A DNA stretch of 64,000 nt from Isoetes taiwanensis. Taxonomy: Eukaryota > Streptophyta > Lycopodiopsida > Isoetales > Isoetaceae. Below are positions 11,049 to 23,035 of the stretch, piece after piece (the first letter of the stretch is position 1; every line of letters starts with the position of its first letter). The notes beneath the pieces are model-generated. The model ran no database searches. It was not told where the DNA came from and saw nothing but the letters and a program-made list of their open reading frames with translations. The stretch covers positions 4,088,952-4,152,951 of the forward strand of contig JAJEKV010000090.1 of NCBI GenBank assembly GCA_021234155.1. The letters are read 5' to 3'. Made by a program: the position numbers and the translations under genes.

Positions 11049-13208
11049 TTACATAATCTTCTTCCATATAAGCTAAATGGCATCACTAGAGGGCTTCCAA
11101 ATTGAGTAAAATTTGGTTGTATAATGTCTATTTCTAAAGCAAATACATGCATGTCAGATAAATGGCTCAAGCTATTATGCATGCAATATGAGCCATTGAA
11201 TCATTATTCTTGCATGGACGATCATTGGACCATAAGATTCGTTAGGTAGGAACTTTTTCTACAACCATTATCAATTTAGTTCAATTCTTTGGAATTCTTC
11301 TTGCATTTTCAAATGGTCAGAACACAGTTTATGTGCCATTGCAAACAATAGATACGTGTCATTGCAAAAAAAAGATACGTTTTGAGACCTTTTTTTTAAT
11401 CGAAATGATATGTCTTGAGACATTTTTTTCTTTGATTAGAAATAACATGTCATGTTTATGGCAGGCATTTGGGTATAGGCATTCGAACATTCTAGATAAT
11501 GAATTTGACAAAGTGTGGGGGCATTTATTTGTACAAGAAATTTATCGCGGCAACATTTTTCTCTAGTGGTTCACTTACTGGCTGAAATTCTGTTTTAATC
11601 TTGTAAGGGACAGGAAGAAACCGATGAAGATATCCAAAGTTTTGGAAGCTATAATGACCAGCAATCTCAGCTCCGCAGCAGTAGCACGTGCTACAGGATG
11701 GGCTGGTCTAGTTGGATTATGACTTCATGAACTTAAAGAAGCGGCAAACATCAAAGCGGGATAAAGATTCCTTTAAATTCTATGAAGATTCTGTTAGGTT
11801 CTCTAAGATTCTATAAGAATCCTCCAAGATCCTCTAAGATTTTTTGAATAAAATTGTTGACAAAAATAACGAGGTGCCAAATTTCTAGCAAGCAATCTCT
11901 AAATTGTTCAATCGTCTGACACTTGTCTAAATTGTCAAAATTTATAGCATTTTTTTTTCATATTTCTTCATATAGGTGGCGATCCTACAACCACTAGAAT
12001 AACATTTTTTACCCTATCAAAAAAGGAAAAAAAAAAACCCTACTTTTTCCTGAGAAACCTACGTGTCATTTTTAGAAGGAAGCATCAATTAAGAATATTC
12101 TAAAAGCATATTGCATATTGCTATCACAATTATATATGTTTAGATAAGAATTGTATTAGGGTTCCGCGTTGAGGGACGTTTTCATAGGTATGAAAATATT
12201 AATTCTCCCTTTTTCATTTTTGGTGGCAAATTTATGTCACAAAGTATGCACGATCATCCCCCGCTTGACCAACCTCTCTATTTTTAAAGTGTTTATGTCA
12301 CAAGGTATGCATGATCACCTCGTTTTTAGTGGTTTGATGGTTTGATGTGGATTTTTTTTGCAGGATGACTTGAGGGATTATGTACCATTGTTTATATCTA
12401 TCTTAGCTTCGGACAATTTAGACAAAGTATTTTTCCAAAGGTTAACGATCCTTGTTTATCTACTCCATGAAAAAACAATAAACGGAATGTCCTTCCAAAC
12501 ATTGAAATGCAAAGTCAAAGGCATTGACAAACAACACAACTGCATCAAATAACAGCATAGTTCTCCCTTTATGTGTATTGCATTCTGTATTCTCTCAAGT
12601 TCAGCTGCATTGTGCAATGTGGCCAACATTGATTGCCCCAATTTTATGCCTCTACAAGCGAAACCTTTGCCAGCTTGTTTCTACTAATTGTAATTTTGTA
12701 CATAGTTAACAAAGGAATGCATCATCCAGTGAAAACCCTGATCCTAATATACTAATTGGATTTAGCTAACATCTCACCTGAAAACTAGTTCCTGCACAGA
12801 AAATGATTCAGACAGCAGGAAGCTACAAGGAGCAGTTAGTAAGGAAGAACCTCTTCTTGCTCGCAAAAAACATATCTGCCTCGTTCACTGCAAGCTTTGT
12901 GTATATTTCCCAAAAGAATGACATTACATTGTGACTACTACAGAGATTTCGTTGTTTCCATCAGAAAAATTTATGTTTTTACAGAATTTAACACTACCAC
13001 TATGCACGTCGGCTTGTTCAAGGGGGCTGCTTAATTCACTTGGTTATAGTTCTAGATTGCCATGATTAACTGACTTCTATTCTTTCTGGATTTTCCTACT
13101 GCATGTCCCTGGTAATGCTAGTTTGTTTATAATCCAATTTCAGGTAATAATCAGTGGCATTGAATATTTACAGTATTTTATTTAACATGCTATATGATGT
13201 GCCTGTTT
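11049..13208. other. Intergenic, no gene seen
   Basis: The sequence is AT-rich. Small open frames (12358-12552, 12524-12709) carry no recognisable domain. The part next to 13208 is the 3' flank of the ACT-repeat gene. Confidence 0.45.
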
Positions 13209-14978
13209 TCAGCCCATGAGTATGCTTCTTACTCGATCTGCAATACGGTTTTGAACCTTACCGCAAGTCAACGTTGGCTCTGTGTCAATCAAGACAAACC
13301 GATAAACTTCCCAGTGTCGATCACCAAGGGTATGGCGCCCGATATCCGCCTGCAATTCATCCACCAGAAATTAAGAATACACTAAAGAGAAAAGAATTTC
13401 TAATAAGCACATCTCACCTGAAAAATGCAAATATCAAGCATCTTAAGTGCAAAAGTGACATCATACAAAACTCGAGGCCGCCCTCTCCCACAGAATTCTA
13501 TAGGGGTAGCAACAAGAAGTTCAGGATCAGGGCCCCTACAAACGACCACAACACGGAGCGGGCAATCTATTTCTTTTGTCATCCATGAACAAAGTAAGTT
13601 TTGTTTTTCTGGATCTACCACTTTCCTGCCATCTGCTTGTGTTATAAAAAGATCAATCTCACCCCGGCCTGTTTCAACTGTAGATAGAGAGAGGCGACCA
13701 TATGCAACCTAAGTATGAAATTGATGGCTCAATTAGCATAAAAGCCCTCAATAAAAATGCAAAACGATTTGAAAACTATAACGGTTGATTGAAAACAAAA
13801 GATCCAAGTCAAAACAGTTCAGCAAGGCCGAAAAGTTAGCATCTCTACTCATGTTAATAAATAACAAGAAAATCTTACAAACTAGGGAAAGTTTGATAGC
13901 TCACCCTCATATTAAAGTCTTTCAAAGTCCTCAACGCATCATATAGTAAACCCTTGCGATCCTTGCAGGAAATCTGGAGCAGCGTATGTGCAGGGCTTAG
14001 CAAGTTATCAACTGTCACTTTTGTTGTACTACCTAAATCCAACTGTAATTCGGACTCCAAACCAGAAAACAGACACTCAGCAACATGTGGTGGCAGAAGC
14101 GTTGCTGGCGTGCAACTCAAGCCACCACATTCTGGGCCAGGTTCTGCCAACTCACATGAAGCCCCTAGAGAATCTTGTATTGAATTAAAAATGTCGCAGA
14201 CCCTATGCTTGGATGGTAATTCATCCCTGCACCACAAAAAAGGAGTTGTCAACAAACAAATAATCAGGCTAGAATATGAACATCAGCATAATATGGGAAA
14301 ACATTATTCTTACTTGTTGTCCGACACAAAAAACATATCAATGGCTTCTCCATGAGGAGTTGTCGAAACCTTTACTTTATGTATTGTCAGCTCGAGCTCC
14401 CAAAGGTGTTGGGATACATCTGAAGCAAGGATCAGTTAGAAAGAGGCACTTACTTAAATATAATAAAATGCATTCAAACCATGTAGCAGACCATGTAGTA
14501 GGCCTTTTCTATCTGCACAGCAAACTTGCAGCAAAAAAATTCTGTTTGACTTTGGGGGTTTGGGAGGTACATAGAGCTGGCTCTCAGAAGAAGGGCAAAC
14601 TGCAGACAGCCACTTCTTAAGCACATTCCATCTTATTGCCTTAGTGCTGGTCATTCTTGGGACCACCCAAAACACTACCCAACACCACCTTCCATCTGTA
14701 GACAGATCTGCAACGTTTCACAGAGCAATGTCTTATATACTAATAGACCTAATTCCAATACCTTCATATACTAACTGATCTTAGCTATATCAATTGCACT
14801 TGGTTCCTTTACCTCCACGAGTAACATTCAATCCGAACTCGAATACAATTCGCGTCAAATCGCATCCAAGCCCAATTTTATCAGGGCAATTCACAGTTAT
14901 GACCACCGGGTCCCCTACATTTTTCCCAAAGGTGATTATCACAGCATCATCACTAGGAGGAACCCCTATTCGATACAT
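13209..14978 (-). CDS. ACR9-like: ACT-domain-repeat protein, ACR9/ACR10-like, six exons
   Basis: I reconstructed six minus-strand exons: 14978-14813, 14707-14492, 14419-14314, 14226-13905, 13708-13418 and 13349-13209 (TGA). Every junction is GT-AG and phases agree, giving 1242 nt or 413 residues. That is close to the roughly 410 residues of Arabidopsis ACR9. Four ACT domains are visible: ACT1 (about 25-100, with VVITVNCPDKIGLG), ACT2 (about 111-190, with CCADRKGLLH), ACT3 (about 243-320, with CKDRKGLLYD) and ACT4 (about 345-413, with GRPRVLYDVTFALK). ACT repeats bind small ligands such as amino acids. Plant ACR proteins resemble the sensor part of bacterial GlnD and are thought to sense nitrogen status. 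The start is the first ATG in frame; the open frame continues upstream without ATG, so an extra 5' exon is possible. Introns are only about 70-200 bases. No defect was seen, which is notable among so much decayed sequence. Confidence 0.93.
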
Positions 14979-15985
14979 CAAGCCCAAAAAATATATGCCA
15001 GTAGAAAAATCAAAGCAAGAGGCTACGTTGATGGGGCATGAATACGCATCTGCCTACCCCAATTCAAAAGATATCAAAATGCGGACAATTTTCTGCTAAT
15101 TTTAGAAAAACCCTCCATATTTATTTCTGATATCCACCATTTCATGAGCTGCCGCCAAGGCCGAAGCATCTGGCACCAAGAAGAACATGCCATACCCACC
15201 TAATCCGGTGATGGTTGCTACTAAAGCTGATTTCCAGTCAAAACAAAAAAGGGTTTTCTAAGATGTGTGGCTTGGAAAAATAGTAGAGAAATCCGATTCC
15301 AGGATACATGGATAGGATATTCCAGACAATCTCATGGCAATTTTTGGAGCAATTTTTTTTCTCCAACGGTTATCCCAGACTAATTTTCTCAAAGGTTTTC
15401 TTTTGAGGGACTGCAATTTTTCTGCCGCCTTCTCTTTGGCATTTTCTACAAAGGCTCCTGCTATGTGGAAGTTAAAAAATTTATTCTATTCTATTCTATT
15501 CTATTATAATTTGCACTTCATTATCTTCCAAGATGGAGGGATCTTGTCTTAGGGAAGTTCATGCACCTTTAGCACTCAATGGGGTCTACAACAAGCATTA
15601 TGGGTGTTTGTTGTGGTGATGTTACGTCTAACATCCAACTCATTGCTGATAACTTGGACACAAACACCTAAATATCGATTCGAATTCCCAATGATACGTG
15701 GGATGTGCATTTTGCCCACATGTCAAATAGGTAATGCGCCTCAATTGCATGTGAATAGTCTGCACAAAAAGCTGAGATTCATGAATATGATAAAGCCATA
15801 TGACCAGATTAAGCTGGGACACATGAATATGATAAAGCTACATGATTGGAATATGTGTGAATACATTACTCTATTGCTAAGAGAAGCTACTCAGATAACT
15901 GAACATAGACTTGAACATAGACTATCTTTGTTTATTGAGATCCCCTTTAAAAAGCAACACATGCACTGACTTTTATTCTTTAGAG
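14979..15985. other. Intergenic, upstream of the ACT-repeat gene
   Basis: This is the probable 5' flank of the ACT-repeat gene. A TATTC microsatellite lies at about 15482-15506. No other gene was seen; the 15604-15969 open frame has no family motif. Confidence 0.45.
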
Positions 15986-15994
15986 CTCAAGTGC
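15986..15994. repeat. Left target-site duplication of the MULE
   Basis: The left copy is ctcaagtgc and the right copy at 27153-27161 is ctaaagtgc (8 of 9 match). A 9-bp duplication is the hallmark of Mutator insertion. The C at 27153 can be assigned either to the element or to the duplication. Confidence 0.7.
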
Positions 15995-16640
15995 GGCTCA
16001 GGATAGTCTTACCCTGGTTTCGGGGATCCCGGAGGTAAAAAAACCGTCCTCCGGTATCACCGCTTGGAGCTTCAACGGAATCGTTTGAGGACCCCGTTTT
16101 GCCCAAATCTTGACACCGCGTGAGGGGTCTGCGCATAAATCTGAGCCGGAAGGCCCTTGCGACACATCCGGGCGTCAGGTGGTGTTCCATACTCCGGTAT
16201 CACCAACGCTGATCCGCCCTCCGGAATCACGGCGCTGAGCCGCCCTCGGGATCCGCAAACCACGGCCCGATAACAGCGCCCGTCTCGGTAGTGGGTGTGA
16301 TCCCCTCCTCGGGATCGCCATCGGCGTGGCGATATCGGCCACCGATATCGCCACGATCCGGCCTCGGGATCACCACCATGGCCGACTTCGGTAGGCCGCG
16401 CCGAGGGCAGGTGGAAATCCGACCTCGGGATCACAGGAACCGCCCGGGCGTGATTCCTTCCTCCGGGATCACCGACCGAAGGCCGATATCGGCGGACCGA
16501 TATCGGCCGCGTTATCCCCGCCTCCGGGATCACCACCGTGGGGCCGATATCGGCGGTCCGATATCCGCCTAGTTATCCCCGCCTCCGGGATCACCACCTC
16601 CGTTCGTGATTCCTTCCTCCGGGATCCCCACGTACGATTT
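15995..16640 (+). repeat. Left terminal inverted repeat region of the MULE
   Basis: Bases 15995-16063 pair exactly with 27085-27153. Bases 16064 to about 16400 match the right side with many substitutions and small indels. From there to 16640 the two sides share only recurring motifs (cctccgggatcacc, ccgatatcgg). Multiple copies of the ggatc-centred core alternate with gatatc palindromes, as expected for repeated protein-binding sites. Confidence 0.85.
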
Positions 16641-16976
16641 GCATGAAAATCGACGGTGGCCAGCGGGCGTGGAATGATCGTGCGGCCAGTTTTGAACATG
16701 TCAGCCCATGCACGGACCAACCATCCCGACCGACACTTGGGACGCCGAAACCACCCTCCCGGATCGCACATTTGTCTTCCGAATTTCTGCAGCCGCCGCT
16801 GCGCACGCACGGATGTTCAAGCGCCCCCTTGCGCCTATGGACGTTTGGGGTCGGAGGAGAAGATAGCACATGTATTTATCCGCTTAAGATCATTTTTAGG
16901 AGGTAAAAACGATATCCGAAGTTCCGTTTCTCGCCATTCCCACCGCGTCTTTGAAATACATGTGGAGTCACCCCTA

Positions 16977-17249
16977 ATGGCATTTTCGACCACGAAGAAA
17001 CCTACACCGGTTTCCGGAAAGAGCACCAAGTTCCTTCATGCGGGGAGGTGGAGAAATGCTTGTGTGGACTGCTACCTCCCAACAAACCGGGTTGAAGACT
17101 TCATTCTTGGAGAGCAAAGAAATTGTGTGGCACCGCGGCTTCTACTTAAGGAGTTCCAATCCCGGAGAGGGTGCTAAAGAGGCCAACCAGGGGATTCTTA
17201 TTTGACTATGAAAAGGTATGTATTTAAAAACCCTATCCTCTAGTTTACT

Positions 17250-17282
<33 letters not shown>

Positions 17283-19738
17283 TAGTAGAAAACATTGTAG
17301 CGTAAGTATATTTAATTCTTAGATGTACATGCACTACTTTCATGCACTAATTTTGAACACTCAAAATAGGTACCGGTGCACATATGGTCCCCGGACAAGA
17401 CTTTGAACACTCACGTGGTTGCTGATGGACCACGCCAACCCGCACACGCGAAAAAAGAGTTGAGAGGGGTGAGAGTGTGCGTAGGGGCTGCCAATGCCAT
17501 TTTACCATTAGGCAACTCTACCTTCTCCCAGAATGCTCTCAAGTTACTTATTATGGGTTTGAGCATAGAAATCTCCAAGGTGAGCCTTGCCATGGTAAAT
17601 TTGTTGACGTAGAAAAGGTATCGATTCAAGCTAGCACCGTGGATCTCACAGAATTGAGGGAATGGGTTAGAGAAAAGCTCGTGCATTGGCACACCACGAG
17701 GAGAGGTGGAGATTTAAAGTAGATGTGCATGGCAAGGATAGTTTGTGTAGGGATGACATGCTGAAGATTCGGGATGTTTACAACATTGAGAAGAGTGTTG
17801 TTAGAAACACTTGGAAGCTACATGAAGACCTTCCCACTAGCATCAACATGTGGGTGCAACAACATCTAGAGTCCGTGTTCTTGTATGAACATGGTGACAC
17901 GTTCCAATTGGGAGTGATGACTCCAATCCAAAGAGAGGCAATGCTGAAATTTGGAAAGAATAGGGCCATTTGCATGGATGCAACCTTCAAAACTAATGAC
18001 AAGAGGTACACTCTAAGAGTTCATTTCCATTCTAGATCTTTTCCATAGTCACTTTAAAATGGCTATAGCAGTTGGTTTCAATCATGCAATGACATCTATT
18101 GGTTTAAAATTCAAGATGCAATGACAGCTATTGGTTTCAATTATGCAGGTACTATCTTTTTACACTCATTGCCTTCGATGACCATTGCAATGGCATGCCA
18201 TTGGCATATGTCATAACCAATTCTCAAAAAAGTAGGGCTATAACTAAGTGGTTGAAAGCACTAAAGGATTCATTATGCCAGGATGATCCGGACTGACACC
18301 CTTCTTGCATCATAACTGATGACGCTGATGCTGAAATCAAGGCGGTAAAAAATGTAAGTGATGCCTGGCAATTTTCCCCCAAGTTATACTTTCTTGCATA
18401 CTTTCTAACACTAACACTTGTAGGTTTTCCCAAACGCGTGCACATGCAAATATGCATTTGGCATGTGAGAAGAGCCCCGGATTAAGTGGCTAAGCAAAAA
18501 TGTAAGGAGTAAGGTGCATAGAAATGAAATGTTCAAGGAGCTAGGGAATATAATGTACAAGACAGAGGGTCCTGTGAGGGGACAATGAGTATGGTCATGA
18601 GTACGTGGAAGTCAAGCTACGAAAGAGGCTATCAAGAGATTGGAAGAGTTGGTGAGGAAGTATCCTCAATACCCTAAATTGTCGGCCTACATGAGTAAGG
18701 AGTGGACTAAGAACATCCGTGAATGGGTATTGGCTACAAGAATGTACATGCACTCCAATCAAGAGACCAATGCTGCCATAGAGGCATGGCATGCTGCCCC
18801 TTAAGTTGCGCCTAGGCATATGTAAACGTGCACTTCGAGGGGGAGAATTGACCGGGTTGCTCTACATTCTCACTAACAATGTGGAGACACACATGGCTTA
18901 TATGAGGTAACATTTACATATCACTATTTACCTTGCAAATTTACCTTGCAAATGGTTGATATATAGCTATGTTCTAGGTCTATGAAGGAACATGGATTTG
19001 TAGTGAACACCTCACAGAACAAATAGTAGAGTGCGCAATTAGAGGCGCTTCGGAGAATTGCCGACCTAACAAGTCACAATTACCAACCGAGGAGGGCGAG
19101 GCTGAAGTGCAAACCGAAAGCACTCTTGGGCCGGGGCCCGTACTTTGTTCTTTGGAGCACACAAGAATTGGGCATGTTGTGATTGCCCTTGGGGAGCCAA
19201 GGGTAATCTATGTAAGCATCAGTGAAAGTTATGCAAATGCTTGGCAATTCACAGGGGATCAAGATCTCTTACAGGTGTTGGGTTCCCAATATGGGACAAT
19301 AGGTGGGGGCATGGACCACCGGCAGCAATCTGGCCGTGCAAGAGAGTTGTGGAGACCGGGGGATCGGAGGTGCTTGAGATAGTACGCCTAGGGGAAGAGT
19401 CTCCCTTGCAAACAAGCAATCAAGTGGACTTGAACAAGACTCAGGCCTCCTTGGAGGCGGTAATTGCTAGAGTGATGTCTAGGGCTCAAAAAGATCCTAA
19501 CATTTTAGTTGCAACTGATTCTCTCATGAGGCAGCTCGACTTTAGACTTGAGAAGATGGATGACATAGTTGGCACGAGCACTAATATATTAACTCTACCC
19601 GAACTTACCTTGGAGGTGAATTGTGGTACTAGCTTGTCACGGCTGAAGCCTGTTATAGAACTTGGAAAACATAAGGTGAAGAAAGCAAGGAAGAGTTGGA
19701 AGGAACTTCAGATGGAGGCTTCATGCAAGGCACCATGA
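16977..19738 (+). pseudogene. MULE transposase (DDE type, with FAR1/zinc-binding-like N-terminal part)
   Basis: The probable start is ATG 16977 (MAFSTTKKPTP). A frame change lies near 17160, then a donor GT at about 17217 and an acceptor before about 17370. The next exon has a Cys/His-rich segment (GCQCHFTIRQLYLLP, then FEHRNLQGEPCHG) resembling the DNA-binding part of FAR1/MULE proteins. The DDE core starts with ICMDATFKTND at about 17970, where the first catalytic Asp sits. It continues in other frames with LIAFDDHCNGMPLAYVITNS and SCIITDDADAEIKAV (about 18160-18350), where the second Asp region lies. The tail to 19738 is open but unrecognised. Several frameshifts and stops make it non-functional. 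It would normally bind the inverted repeats and catalyse cut-and-paste transposition in the nucleus. Confidence 0.82.
17250..17279 (+). repeat. (TTG)n microsatellite
   Basis: About nine to ten uninterrupted TTG units lie in the putative first intron of the MULE transposase. Confidence 0.9.
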
Positions 19739-19906
19739 TTCCCAAATTTCGGGACCTGAAACATGACTCTCAGAATCAGAACATGACTTTTATTTCTCAA
19801 TCTTTCAATGAATATCACTAAATGTAATGTTTAAATGTTCTAAGGTAATGGTAAATGGTAAATGGTAAATGTTATGTAATGGTAAATGTTTCCCCCAAGG
19901 TATCAT

Positions 19907-20860
19907 GGTTCTAAGGTTATCATTTTAATCCCGTCCGCCTGCTGGTGATCCCGGAGCATGGGATCACGTGTGGTGATCCCCACCTCCGGATCACGAAAGC
20001 AAAGGACGGGATTATTTTTAATTTTTTTTCACCTAAGGTACAATGGTTCTAGGGTTATCAATTTAATCCGTCCGCTTCTTTGGTGATCCCGGAGGATGGG
20101 ATCACGTGTGGTGATCCCCACCTCCCGGATCACCAAAGAAAGTGATTATTTTTAATTTTTTTTTCCCCCAACGTACAATGGTTCTAAGGTTATCATTTTA
20201 ATCCCGTCCGCCTGCTGGTGATCCCGGAGGATGGGATCACGTGTGGTGATCCCCACCTCCGGGATCACCAATAGGCGGACGGGATTATTTTTTTTTTTTT
20301 TTCCCCAACGTACAATGGTTCTAAGGTTATCATTTTAATCCCGTCCTTTCTTTGGTGATCCGGGACGTGGTGATCCCCACCTCCGGGATCTCCAAAGAGG
20401 GACGGGATTATTTTTTTTTTTTTCCCCAACGTACAATGGTTCTAAGGTTATCATTTTAATCCCGTCCGCCTGCTGGTGATCCCGGACGTGTGGTGATCCC
20501 CACCTCCGGGATCTCCAGCAGGCGGACGGGATTCATTTTTTAATTTTTTTTTCCCCTAAGGTACAATGGTTCTAAGGTTATCATTTTAATCCCGTCCGCC
20601 TGCTGGTGATCCCGGAGGATGGGATCACGTGTGGTGATCCCCACCTCCGGGATCTCCAGCAGGCGGACGGGATTCATTTTTTATTTTCTTTTCTCCCCCT
20701 AAGGTACCATGGTTCTAAGGTTATAATTTTAATCCCGTCCGCCTGCTGGTGATCCCGGAGGATGGGATCACGTGTGGTGATCCCCACCTCCGGGGATCAC
20801 CAAAGAAAGGGACGGATTCATTTTTATTTTCTTTTCTCCCCCTAAGGTACCATGGTTCTA
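19907..20860. repeat. Tandem hairpin array 1 inside the MULE (seven units)
   Basis: Seven units begin at ggttctaaggttatc: 19907, 20045, 20180, 20317, 20438, 20568 and 20711, with a truncated eighth at 20854. Unit lengths are 121-143 bp. Each unit is an inverted repeat. The left arm reads cccgtccgcctgctggtgat then cccggagg. The right arm reads cctccgggatcacc then agcaggcggacggg. A T-rich spacer separates units. The arm core ggtgatcccggagg also recurs in the MULE ends. Several units lost part of one arm (for example around 20350 and 20480). Confidence 0.92.
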
Positions 20861-21109
20861 AGGTCTATTTATTTCCTAATGGTTTAATTCAATTCATTTG
20901 CATGTTTCAAATGGATCATAAGTTACAATGGGGCCTTACAATGGCCTAAAACTGACATTCTAATTCCGAATCATTCTGAATCAACATCAAGCACTGTTGC
21001 CATGCCTTACGCTGACGTCCTCGCTAGCTACATCCGCACACCACGGTAGTGTCCACATGATGTGATCAAGATGTCGCATAAAGATGGATCAGACCCCTCT
21101 AGGACTTCC

Positions 21110-21588
21110 CTAATTAGAACCTTCTTTTCGACCTCCGCGGCGAAGATACATTTCCTCGAAGCGGGCTTTTAGGGTGTTGCCTTCCCGCATAATGTCCGTA
21201 GCTAGCAAATTCTTCAAAGCCTTGCCCCGATAATGCACTTCTTCAATTCCCAAAGCAATTCCACGTGGCTTGGCCGTAGGGATCATTGTCCGTCTAGGGG
21301 TCTCTCTGCTGTATTCCCCATTCTCCACGGTCTCTGCATGAACCATGAGGGGATCATGCAAAGATGGTTGAAAAGATTAGTATGAAAGTAGAACATAAAT
21401 GTGAAGGAAGACAACAACATGCTTACTTTGGAACGTTTTGATGCTGTCGGGTTGGGCGAGATCTAGCCCCACTTCCTCCTGAATTTCATTCAAGTGGACG
21501 AGAATATCCTCAAGGCTGTGGGCATTGATGGCACTTATACTCGCTTGTAGTGGTTGTTGTCGTCCTCACCATCTGTCACTCGGCCCAT
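21110..21588 (-). CDS. Small unrecognised MULE gene, two exons
   Basis: On the minus strand, exon 1 (up to about 21588, ending at 21427 before gtaagc) encodes an acidic helical segment (NAHSLEDILVHLNEIQEEVG). Exon 2 (21333-21110, after acceptor gcag) encodes VENGEYSRETPRRTM, then a basic helical tail with FEEMYLRRGGRKEG, ending at TAG. The exons join in phase through a Lys codon. The first ATG (21588) is in a different frame from the helical segment, so either there is one indel or the start lies elsewhere. A TATA box sits about 60 bases upstream. I do not recognise the family. It lies between the two hairpin arrays and could be an accessory protein comparable in position to mudrB, but no homology to MURB is seen. 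Confidence 0.5.
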
Positions 21589-21646
21589 CGAACTCAATTG
21601 AAACCAAGCCCCAACTTACTTTCTAGCAAGAACCACTAAGGCAAGA

Positions 21647-21655
21647 GTATATATA
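21647..21655 (-). promoter_or_regulatory. Putative TATA box of the small MULE gene
   Basis: The minus strand reads ctatatatactc, a good plant TATA element. It lies about 60 bases upstream of the first ATG at 21588. Confidence 0.5.
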
Positions 21656-21769
21656 GACTCATGAATCAACCGTTGTACTATCCGTTGTACAACGGTTAAC
21701 CCTTGATTTCAATTTGTAATGGTAAAGTGGTAAAGTGGACCTTTTTTTCAATGGCTAGGTACCTCTATT

Positions 21770-22183
21770 ATTTTTTTGGACGTGGGGATCCCGGAGGACG
21801 GAATCCACGCTTTGGGGATCCCGGATGACCGGATCGGGCGGGTGATCCCCACCTCCGGGATCACCAGATGGCGGACGAGCCTTTTTTTTTCTAAGGCTCT
21901 ATGGTTCTAAGGTTTTCGAATTTATTCCCGTCCGTGATCTGTTCCCGACCTCCGGGATCACCAGATCGCGGACGGACTTTATTTTTTTTCCATGCCTATT
22001 AGGTACAATGGTTATATTCCCGTCCGCCACCTGGTGATCCCGGAGATGGGGATCACCATGGGTGATCCCCACCTCCGGGATCACCAGATGGCGGACGAGC
22101 CTTTTTTTTTCTAAGGCTCCATGGTGCTAAGCTTTTCGAATTTATTCCCGTCCGTGATCTGGTGATCCCGGAGGTCGGGATCA
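21770..22183. repeat. Tandem hairpin array 2, left half
   Basis: Two hairpin types alternate. One has arms ending in catctggtgatcccgg / ccgggatcaccagatg. The other has arms around gtgatctggtgatcccgg. They are separated by ttttttttctaaggctctatgg or cctattaggtacaatgg spacers. The arm core is the same as in array 1, but the outer arm words differ. The array is cut by a foreign insert and resumes at 23036. Confidence 0.85.
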
Positions 22184-23030
22184 CAATTTGACAGTTTTCG
22201 AAAGACAAGCAAAATAATTTTATGTCTTTCGCATGACAAGAAGTTCTCAAATCCTAACCTTTCAAATGCCAAACAAAATTTCAAAATGACGGAGTCCAAT
22301 TTTTTAACAAAAAATGTAGAACAAAGACACATTTGCATTACTTGCTTTAGAACTCAAAAAAGAGTACATAAATAGATCAACTAACGAGCGGCATCGCTCT
22401 CCTATCTTTTGCTTTATACGAATCTATGCTCACAACTTGCTGTGCTTCCAGGAATGAGTATTCAACATTGCCATAAATTCATTAGGGCTGGAAAACTGTT
22501 CCACCAGTATCAGAAGTTCCATTTTCATCTCTATAAATAGACCAAGCCACGATCATAACTTTATTCTTTACAGCCCCATAAATTGTCCCAACAAAGTTCT
22601 CTCTCACTCAAGCATTGTACCCGATCAACTTTTGAAGCGAAGAAGTAAAGTTTCTAACCATCTTGTTTCACAATTCTCCTTGCCAAAGAAAAAACATTGT
22701 ATACAGAGTACAAAAAGCATTTCATGAAAAGCATTTCTATGGCTGAAGACAAGCATATTAAATATTATAACCATTAACCAAACCATGGACCATAGAAATA
22801 TAGGTACAAATCGTATTATATAAAGTATATTATATGGATTGACTATAGGAAAAAAATGACAGGCAAATCCACATTTTTAGCCTTTCAAATGACATGTAAA
22901 TATTTTATTTGTCTTTCTTATGACAGGCATTTAACTATTTGATGCCCTTCATATGCAGGGCAAAAAATTTTCCTACCCGTTTTGACGGGCAAAATAGCAA
23001 AAAATGGGCATGAAAGCCGTCAAATTTTAA
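22184..23030. mobile_element. About 0.84-kb insertion splitting hairpin array 2
   Basis: An AT-rich block without hairpin motifs interrupts the array. The left edge starts aatttgacagttttc and the right edge ends gaaagccgtcaaatt, which is an imperfect inverted match of about 15 bases. The word acaat occurs at both junctions and could be a 5-bp target duplication, but the ends are not sharply defined. No protein-coding content was seen, so it is probably a non-autonomous DNA transposon. Confidence 0.5.
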
Positions 23031-23035
23031 CAATG

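Noticed and set aside
16072-16810. Several long open frames on both strands in the left MULE end
   Set aside because: They arise from GC-rich inverted-repeat sequence with few stops. The translations are Pro/Gly/Arg-rich and repetitive, without domains.
19907-20860. Possible CRISPR array
   Set aside because: The units are long hairpins of 121-143 bp without short unique spacers or cas genes, and the context is a plant MULE.
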